5,484 nucleotides of DNA, from assembly GCA_002279765.1 (NCBI GenBank), contig NCCR01000339.1:1-5484 (forward strand), read 5' to 3'. The position numbers were made by a program, and so were the translations under genes. Source of the stretch: Verrucomicrobia bacterium 12-59-8. GTDB taxonomy: Bacteria; Verrucomicrobiota; Verrucomicrobiae; Verrucomicrobiales; Verrucomicrobiaceae. The notes under the pieces were generated by a model. The model saw only the letters and a list, made by a program, of their open reading frames with translations. It searched no databases and had not been told where the DNA came from. Position 1 is the stretch's first letter. Each line of letters opens with the position of its first letter. This document shows positions 1 through 4,321 of the stretch, one piece after another.

Positions 1-1
1 C

Positions 2-535
2 ACCAAGGACAAAGACGTGCAGAGGTACGTGAGCGTAACAGGATCAAACTCCGGCGGCTATTGGGATGGGATCGAAACCAACGATGAATGGCGCCAAAAC
101 CTAAAGGACCGCTCAACGGACAAGAAGCAGCGGGCCGAAGTCAAAGCCGCGTTGGAGAAGTCCATCGTTCGTTGCGAGTCACTAATCAGTGGATTGCGTC
201 ATGATCTGGAGAACAAGAACTTGTCCGTGATCGAGCAAGGAGTACTCAAATCCGAACTCGACACCCATCTGACCATGCTCAACAGGCGTCGGTCCCAGGT
301 GGATGAGCTGCTCGTGGCGGAGGAACCTGACACCACGGCAGTCGGCCACGAGGCGGCAAAAAACCTCGGAGAGGCCGTTAGCGATCTGATGGGCGATCTT
401 CAGCGCGATATTCAGATGATCACTCTCAAACACTCACAACTAAGTGCGGAACAGGACAGGCTCTTCAGACTGAGGGAAAACCTGGAGGCCCGGAAAAAGT
501 GGCTTGAAGACTATGAAAAGAAGGGCGGGAAATGA
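2..535 (+). CDS. Partial coiled-coil-rich protein of unknown function (5' end outside window)
   Basis: I do not recognise this protein. The reading frame is open to the left edge (from base 2), so the gene probably begins upstream. A GTG at 17 is the first possible start inside the window but has no clear ribosome binding site. The visible 177 residues are hydrophilic and highly charged. After a Gly/Ser/Trp-containing N-terminal stretch (GSNSGGYWDG), most of the rest is predicted by eye to be long amphipathic helices rich in Glu, Lys, Arg, Leu and Gln, in three blocks (roughly residues 35-65, 67-103 and 110-168 counted from the GTG), consistent with coiled coil. There is one Cys and no membrane segment or signal peptide in the visible part. 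The stop TGA overlaps the ATG of a tiny ORF (ATGA, 532-535). Base composition is less GC-rich than the redox genes to the right, so it probably belongs to a separate module. Reality of the gene is likely; function is unknown. Confidence 0.6.
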   Translation, partial: TKDKDVQRYVSVTGSNSGGYWDGIETNDEWRQNLKDRSTDKKQRAEVKAALEKSIVRCESLISGLRHDLENKNLSVIEQGVLKSELDTHLTMLNRRRSQVDELLVAEEPDTTAVGHEAAKNLGEAVSDLMGDLQRDIQMITLKHSQLSAEQDRLFRLRENLEARKKWLEDYEKKGGK

Positions 536-600
536 CCGAGCCATTCTATGGCATGACCTTCGATGCATACTCTCCCAGGAGATCTAAGAGCACCAACTGA
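532..600 (+). CDS. Possible 22-residue ORF coupled to the upstream gene
   Basis: A short ORF of 22 codons begins with an ATG that overlaps the preceding stop as ATGA, with a purine-rich AAGGGCGGG stretch just upstream that could act as a ribosome binding site. The product (starting MTEPFYGMTFDAY, ending RRSKSTN) has no recognisable domain. It ends in TGA at 598-600, immediately followed, in the same frame, by the ATG of the next small ORF. It could be a real small gene, a leader, or the front half of one longer gene cut by a stop codon. Evidence is positional only, so confidence is low. Confidence 0.25.
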   Translation: MTEPFYGMTFDAYSPRRSKSTN

Positions 601-774
601 ATGAATCCATATGACAGCCTCGGCAAGCAGACGGGTTCCGAGGTCATCTTTGACTCAGATCCGCAGCAGCTCATCAAGCGACTTTTACAGCGCTTCCAAT
701 CACCGAACTACGAATGCGCCTGCAAACCTGAATCCTGTTGCTGCGGGCCAGAAAGCAAGCCCTGCGATTGCTGA
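601..774 (+). CDS. Small protein with C-terminal cysteine cluster (metallothionein-like tail)
   Basis: This ORF encodes 57 residues. The first 35 residues are ordinary and partly helical (DPQQLIKRLLQRF at about 20-32). The last 19 residues hold seven cysteines at 39, 41, 46, 47, 48, 55 and 57, in the pattern CxC-x4-CCC-x6-CxC, with Pro, Gly, Lys and Glu between them. Such density suggests thiolate metal binding or a redox role, but this is inference; I cannot assign a family. A weak AAGAG at 586-590 lies ten bases before the ATG, which abuts the previous TGA. An overlapping frame through the same bases gives a Ser/Arg-rich sequence typical of a shadow, so I prefer this frame. There is no signal peptide. 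The neighbour downstream starts a different, more GC-rich module about 30 bases later. Confidence 0.45.
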   Translation: MNPYDSLGKQTGSEVIFDSDPQQLIKRLLQRFQSPNYECACKPESCCCGPESKPCDC

Positions 775-805
775 ATTTCGCCTCAAACACCTTCCGCTCA
801 CCTCT

Positions 806-896
806 ATGAAGACCCATCCAACCATGCACCGGCGATACCTCACCTTGTTCTCCTGTTTACTCTTTATCCTGGCAGGTCTTCTGACGGCAAGCGCAG
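806..896 (+). other. Signal-peptide coding segment, out of frame with the following gene
   Basis: In the frame starting at ATG 806 (or ATG 824, seven codons in) the translation is a textbook Sec signal peptide: a basic n-region (MHRRY), a hydrophobic core (LFSCLLFILAGLL) and an ASA cleavage site, 30 or 24 residues long. After that the frame degenerates into Arg/Gly/Cys-rich sequence and stops at 1132. The body of the neighbouring gene resumes one base over, at about 897. The likeliest reading is a single gene with an indel between about 885 and 900, for example one surplus base in the GGCGGC near 901-906. No strong ribosome binding site precedes either ATG. Confidence 0.6.
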
Positions 897-1610
897 ATGT
901 CGGCGGCAGAACACGCGAGCCATCACCCTGGGGGCGGCGGTGCCGGTCCAGGGGGTATAGGGCCGCCTGCAGGTGCGGGACCGGCCGGTGGAATGGGCGG
1001 CATGATGGGTGGCATGGGCGACATGATGAAGAACATGGGCGCGCCGCCGCCGAAGGAGCTCTATCCGACGCTCATGGCTTTGCCGGAGCTTTCGCCCGAG
1101 CACCGGAGGCAAGTCGAGGAGCAAGCCGCTGAGCGGATGCAGACGGGCAGTGTCTTGATGGGACAGGCGCTTGACACGCTCAACACAGGTGCGCAGTCCG
1201 GCGACTACGCCCTGATGCATGGGGCAACGACCCAAATGCGCGAAGGCATCGCGCAGATTGAGAGCGGCATCGCCGCGCGCAGAGCACTGGCGGAAGGACG
1301 TGCTCCGCACGAGGTGGCTCTGGCGTGGTTCAAGCAGGAGATGAGTCTTTCGCCGGTCGTCATCTCGACGCCGGAGGAGGTCTTTGGAGTCACGCCCTTT
1401 CACCTCTTCACGATGGTGCTGCTCGTCGCCTTCGCGGTCGCCATGTTCGTGCTGTATTTCCTGAAGATGCGCCGCGCAGCCGCGCTCTTTGGTCGCATCG
1501 AGGCGGGCAAAGGCCCCCCGCCACCAGGATCGGCCCCGGAGCTTGCCGGAGGGAAACCTGCGGCCAGCGAAAAACCTGCTGCTGCTGCGAACAAACCGGC
1601 GGCTGAATGA
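897..1610 (+). CDS. Gly/Met/His-rich exported protein with one C-terminal membrane helix, unknown function
   Basis: I do not recognise the family. From the ATG at 897 the product is 237 residues, but the true N-terminus is probably the signal peptide encoded in another frame just upstream; no ribosome binding site precedes 897 and an in-frame TGA lies at 882-884. In order: a short His-containing segment (HASHHP, 6-11); a Gly/Pro/Ala-rich linker; a methionine cluster at 33-47 (MGGMMGGMGDMMKNM); a charged helical region (about 53-150) with Met and His residues; one transmembrane helix at about 168-189 followed by MRR; and a Pro/Ala/Lys-rich tail with three KPA units. With a cleaved signal peptide and positive residues after the helix, the body would be periplasmic and the tail cytoplasmic. 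It lies 16 bases before the reductase gene, suggesting one transcript with the electron-transfer genes. A metal-binding or accessory role is inference from the Met/His content. Confidence 0.7.
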   Translation: MSAAEHASHHPGGGGAGPGGIGPPAGAGPAGGMGGMMGGMGDMMKNMGAPPPKELYPTLMALPELSPEHRRQVEEQAAERMQTGSVLMGQALDTLNTGAQSGDYALMHGATTQMREGIAQIESGIAARRALAEGRAPHEVALAWFKQEMSLSPVVISTPEEVFGVTPFHLFTMVLLVAFAVAMFVLYFLKMRRAAALFGRIEAGKGPPPPGSAPELAGGKPAASEKPAAAANKPAAE

Positions 1611-1611
1611 T

Positions 1612-1616
1612 GGAGG
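1612..1616 (+). promoter_or_regulatory. Ribosome binding site of the reductase gene
   Basis: GGAGG lies ten bases before ATG 1627. It decides the start: the same frame is open back to an ATG at 1489, but that extension overlaps the preceding gene and encodes Arg/Leu-rich sequence unlike a real N-terminus. Confidence 0.75.
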
Positions 1617-1626
1617 TAACATCGGA

Positions 1627-2769
1627 ATGAACAAAAAAACTTCCAAAACAGCCGCGTCGTCGGCAGCCCATGACAAAGACACACCGTCAGCCGGTGCGGA
1701 GGCGGAATCATCGCCGCCCATGACCAAGAACTGGCGGGGGCAGCTACGAGTGGGGAGTATCATCAAAGAAACACCAACCGTGAAAACGATTCGTCTCCAG
1801 CCTGCATCCGGCGAGCGCTTCCTCCCGTTCACCTTTGTGCCCGGTCAGTTCCTCAACGTCGCGTTCTGGATTGGCGGCGGGAGGATGAATCGCTCCTACT
1901 CCATTTCATCCTCGCCAAACCAGCGCGAATACCTCGACCTGACCGTGCGGCGTGAGCCACGCGGCGCGGTCTCCCGGCACATCGTTGACCTGCTCAGGGA
2001 AGGCGACCTGATCGAAGCGGGCGGTCCGGTTGGAACATTTACTTTCACCGGAAAAGAGGCGGACAGCATCGTCCTCATTTCCGGCGGCGTCGGCATCACG
2101 CCGATGGTGAGCATTAGTCGCTATCTCACCGAGCAGTCATGGCCCGGTGACATCTACTTCATCTATGTATGCCGCACGCCGGCCGACTATATTCTGGCGG
2201 AAGAAATCGCCGAGCTTGAGCGTCGCAATCCGAAGCTGCACGTTACTATCACCATGACCCGTGCTGAGGGGGCGGACTGGAAAGGCCCGCGCGGACATCT
2301 GACCGAGGAATTACTCACGGAGTCTGTTCCCGAGCTTACTTCGCGGAGAATTCACCTCTGCGGCCCGATCCCGATGATGGACGCCACGAAAGCGCTCCTC
2401 GCTGAAATGGGAGTGCCCAAGGAGCAGGTGAAGACCGAAGCCTTCGGCACCCCCAAGCCGACCCCGGCTCCAGCGGGAACCACCGCCAAACCTTCTGCCG
2501 AAGCAGCCGGCCCGCTGGTGACATTTTCAAAGAATAACAAGTCGGCGAAAATTCATGCCGGTCAGACTGTGTTAGAACTGTCCGAGGACCTCGGCATCGG
2601 AATCCAGTTCTCCTGCCGCGTCGGCACCTGCGGTGTCTGCAAGGTGAAGATGACTGAAGGCGAGGTGGATCAGGAGGTGCAGGACTCCCTTGATGACGAC
2701 GATAAGGCCAGCGGCATCATTCTCGCCTGCCAGGCAAAACCCAAGACGCCAGTCACCGTGGAGGCATAG
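1627..2769 (+). CDS. FAD/NAD(P)-binding oxidoreductase with C-terminal 2Fe-2S ferredoxin domain
   Basis: This is a 380-residue member of the ferredoxin-NADP reductase superfamily with a fused C-terminal plant-type ferredoxin, the domain order seen in Hcr- and phthalate dioxygenase reductase-like proteins. A hydrophilic, low-complexity N-terminus (1-33) precedes the FAD domain (about 36-140), which has the flavin motif RSYSIS (89-94). The nucleotide-binding domain (about 147-275) has GGVGITP (153-159) and CGP (245-247). A Pro/Ala/Thr-rich linker (about 275-295) leads to the 2Fe-2S domain with ligands C330, C335, C338 and C368 (C-x4-C-x2-C-x29-C). All key motifs are intact. There is no signal peptide or membrane helix, so it should act in the cytoplasm, moving electrons between NAD(P)H, FAD and the iron-sulfur cluster. 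The cytochrome b gene follows after three bases and a multiheme cytochrome after that, so the membrane cytochrome is the likely partner. NADH versus NADPH preference cannot be read reliably. Confidence 0.92.
   Translation: MNKKTSKTAASSAAHDKDTPSAGAEAESSPPMTKNWRGQLRVGSIIKETPTVKTIRLQPASGERFLPFTFVPGQFLNVAFWIGGGRMNRSYSISSSPNQREYLDLTVRREPRGAVSRHIVDLLREGDLIEAGGPVGTFTFTGKEADSIVLISGGVGITPMVSISRYLTEQSWPGDIYFIYVCRTPADYILAEEIAELERRNPKLHVTITMTRAEGADWKGPRGHLTEELLTESVPELTSRRIHLCGPIPMMDATKALLAEMGVPKEQVKTEAFGTPKPTPAPAGTTAKPSAEAAGPLVTFSKNNKSAKIHAGQTVLELSEDLGIGIQFSCRVGTCGVCKVKMTEGEVDQEVQDSLDDDDKASGIILACQAKPKTPVTVEA
2760..2764 (+). promoter_or_regulatory. Ribosome binding site of the cytochrome b gene
   Basis: GGAGG inside the last codons of the reductase gene lies eight bases before ATG 2773. 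It supports that start and tight coupling of the two genes. Confidence 0.7.
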
Positions 2770-2772
2770 CTT

Positions 2773-3519
2773 ATGAAAGAACGTGAACGCATCATCCTCT
2801 CCGGCGTCCTCAGCCTTCTGCTGCTGGCCTGGCTCGGCTTTCTATTCCACACCTCACCGAGCTTTGCCGGGAGCGCACTCGGCTCTGCATTCGGGATCGC
2901 GGGCGCGGTGCTGATGCTCATCCCGCTCGCCTATCCGTTCGTCAAACGCATCCCCTGGCTCCGCGACCGCGTCTCCAAGCGCGTCTCGCTACAGACGCTG
3001 ATGACCTGGCATGTCTATGCCGGCATCTTCGGCCCTTTGCTCGCAATCATTCACACCGGCCACAAGTTCAACAGTTGGCTCGGCATCACGCTGACCGCCG
3101 TGATGCTGCTCGTCGTCATCAGTGGCTACGTGCTGCGCTATCTGACCACCTACGTCACGCATGACATCAAGGACAAGCTGCTCCTGCTCCAGACGGCACG
3201 CGGCGATCTCGACAGCGCGTGGGGAGTGCTGGAAAACTCCCCGGCAGAAGCGAAATCCCTTCCGAAATCGCCCCTCCTCGCTGCGGGTCTGGCGTCGTTT
3301 GGGATTGATTTGTCCAGCACCACTGGCCCTGCGGGTGAAGTCGCGCGCCTCGCCGAATCCGTCGCGGACCTCGAATTCGCGATCCGCACGGACGAATTCT
3401 TCAAACGCTGGTTCGCCCGCTCTCTGGTGGCGCACATCGTTCTCTCCATCCTCCTCTATGTGCTGCTGGGCCTGCACATCTGGGCGGGAATTCATTTCGG
3501 ATTGAGGTGGTTATCATGA
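2773..3519 (+). CDS. Five-helix membrane cytochrome b-like protein, probably diheme
   Basis: This 248-residue integral membrane protein has hydrophobic helices at about 8-27, 37-57, 75-94, 103-125 and 216-240. H80 and H94 in helix 3 and H221 and H235 in helix 5 form two pairs, each 14 residues apart, as expected for two b hemes held by bis-His ligation between two helices; H97 and H241 are further candidates near the outer face. Basic clusters (residues 1-6; 58-70) place the N-terminus and the 2-3 loop in the cytoplasm. That puts the large hydrophilic loop 126-214, about 85 residues, in the cytoplasm, where it could dock the reductase. The protein would then carry electrons across the membrane between the upstream reductase and the downstream periplasmic cytochrome. 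Family assignment is by helix and His pattern only (cytochrome b561/ferric reductase-like in general form). Its stop overlaps the next gene's ATG (ATGA, 3516-3519). Confidence 0.8.
   Translation: MKERERIILSGVLSLLLLAWLGFLFHTSPSFAGSALGSAFGIAGAVLMLIPLAYPFVKRIPWLRDRVSKRVSLQTLMTWHVYAGIFGPLLAIIHTGHKFNSWLGITLTAVMLLVVISGYVLRYLTTYVTHDIKDKLLLLQTARGDLDSAWGVLENSPAEAKSLPKSPLLAAGLASFGIDLSSTTGPAGEVARLAESVADLEFAIRTDEFFKRWFARSLVAHIVLSILLYVLLGLHIWAGIHFGLRWLS
3504..3507 (+). promoter_or_regulatory. Ribosome binding site of the heptaheme cytochrome gene
   Basis: GAGG lies eight bases before ATG 3516. It favours 3516 over the in-frame GTG at 3507, which sits on the binding site itself. Confidence 0.65.
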
Positions 3520-4319
3520 AATTACGCACATACTTTCTGTTGGCAATAGTCTTGCTCGCGACACTCGCACTGGCATTCTATCTGTTACCTTCCAGGCATC
3601 GCAGTAAATCGGCGGACATCCTCCTTTCGACTGCCTTTTGGCAGCATGCGGTCCTGCCTGGCGAACTGTCGCAGTCGCATGCTTTTCTCGAACAGAATTG
3701 CGCGGCATGCCATACGTCCGTCAAGGGTGTCGAAGCAAGCAGATGCATCGTCTGCCACGCCGATAACATCTCCGTCCTCCAGCGCCAGCCCAGCGCCTTC
3801 CATGCCGATATTGGCGAGTGCGCATCCTGTCATGGCGAGCACCAGGGGCGTGTCGCGAGCAACACGAAGATGGATCATGTAGCCCTGGCTCAGATCGGCC
3901 TGCGGCAAATTCAAACCACGACGCCATCGCAAGATGCATCGCGCGCTGCCCTCGTCGCCTGGCTTGCACAAAGCAAAGGATCGCCGCTTACCCCGCATCT
4001 CCAGCCCGCAGAGTCACAGCTAAACTGCGCGAGCTGCCATCAGACCAAGGACCGGCACTTCGGCCTCTTTGGCAACGACTGCGCGCAATGCCACGGCACG
4101 GCGAAATGGACAGTCCCGGAATTTCGTCATCCCTCATCCGCCTCGCAGTCCTGCGCGCAGTGCCATCAAGCCCCGCCGAGCCATTACATGATGCACTTCA
4201 AAATGATCTCGATGAAGTTCGCCCGCATGGAGAAGGCCGAGGTCAGTCAGTGTTTCCTCTGCCACCAGACCACCTCCTGGAACGACATTAAAGGCGCGGG
4301 CTTTTACAAACATCATTAA
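3516..4319 (+). CDS. Membrane-anchored heptaheme c-type cytochrome (cytochrome c3/c7-like)
   Basis: The product is 267 residues with an N-terminal hydrophobic segment (about 5-24) and no obvious cleavage site, so it is probably a signal anchor leaving the body in the periplasm. Seven CxxCH heme c attachment motifs begin at C62, C77, C102, C171, C189, C213 and C246. Thirteen further His residues, including H96, H109 (CHGEH context), H121, H181, H205, H223, H227 and H266, can supply distal ligands, so all hemes could be bis-His. Spacing is uneven: three hemes in 62-106, a heme-free stretch of about 64 residues, then four hemes. The last four form a repeated diheme unit (CxxCH-x5-H, then CxxCH-x4-W followed by an aromatic-x-His). 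Its role is presumably periplasmic electron transfer with the cytochrome b encoded directly upstream (4-base overlap). No catalytic signature for a specific reductase, such as nitrite reductase, was seen. Heme attachment requires the Ccm machinery, not present here. Confidence 0.92.
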   Translation: MKLRTYFLLAIVLLATLALAFYLLPSRHRSKSADILLSTAFWQHAVLPGELSQSHAFLEQNCAACHTSVKGVEASRCIVCHADNISVLQRQPSAFHADIGECASCHGEHQGRVASNTKMDHVALAQIGLRQIQTTTPSQDASRAALVAWLAQSKGSPLTPHLQPAESQLNCASCHQTKDRHFGLFGNDCAQCHGTAKWTVPEFRHPSSASQSCAQCHQAPPSHYMMHFKMISMKFARMEKAEVSQCFLCHQTTSWNDIKGAGFYKHH

Positions 4320-4321
4320 CC

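Noticed and set aside
747..768. GGGC/GCCC inverted repeat at the end of the Cys-rich ORF as a terminator
   Set aside because: It has only four pairs with a long loop, no T-run follows, and it lies inside the ORF.
827..845. Twin-arginine (Tat) motif in the signal peptide (HRRYLTL)
   Set aside because: The residues after RR do not fit the x-F-L-K consensus. An ordinary Sec signal peptide explains it better.
611..1132. 173-residue + strand ORF read as one protein
   Set aside because: Its first part is Ser/Arg/Thr-rich shadow sequence over the Cys-rich ORF, and its last part is Arg/Gly shadow of the Met-rich gene. Only the middle (806-896, signal peptide) looks real.
1489..1626. N-terminal extension of the reductase to ATG 1489
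   Set aside because: It overlaps the preceding gene by over 100 bases and encodes shadow-like Arg/Leu sequence. GGAGG at 1612-1616 points to ATG 1627.
864..1832. 322-residue minus strand ORF
   Set aside because: It is rich in Arg, His and Ser with no recognisable motif, and lies opposite two well-supported + strand genes. It is a high-GC antisense shadow.
3507..3515. GTG start for the cytochrome c
   Set aside because: It coincides with the ribosome binding site of the better ATG at 3516, which also forms the ATGA overlap.
4026..4166. Short near-repeats of TGCGCG-containing DNA as a repeat array
   Set aside because: They simply encode successive CxxCH heme motifs with similar codons.
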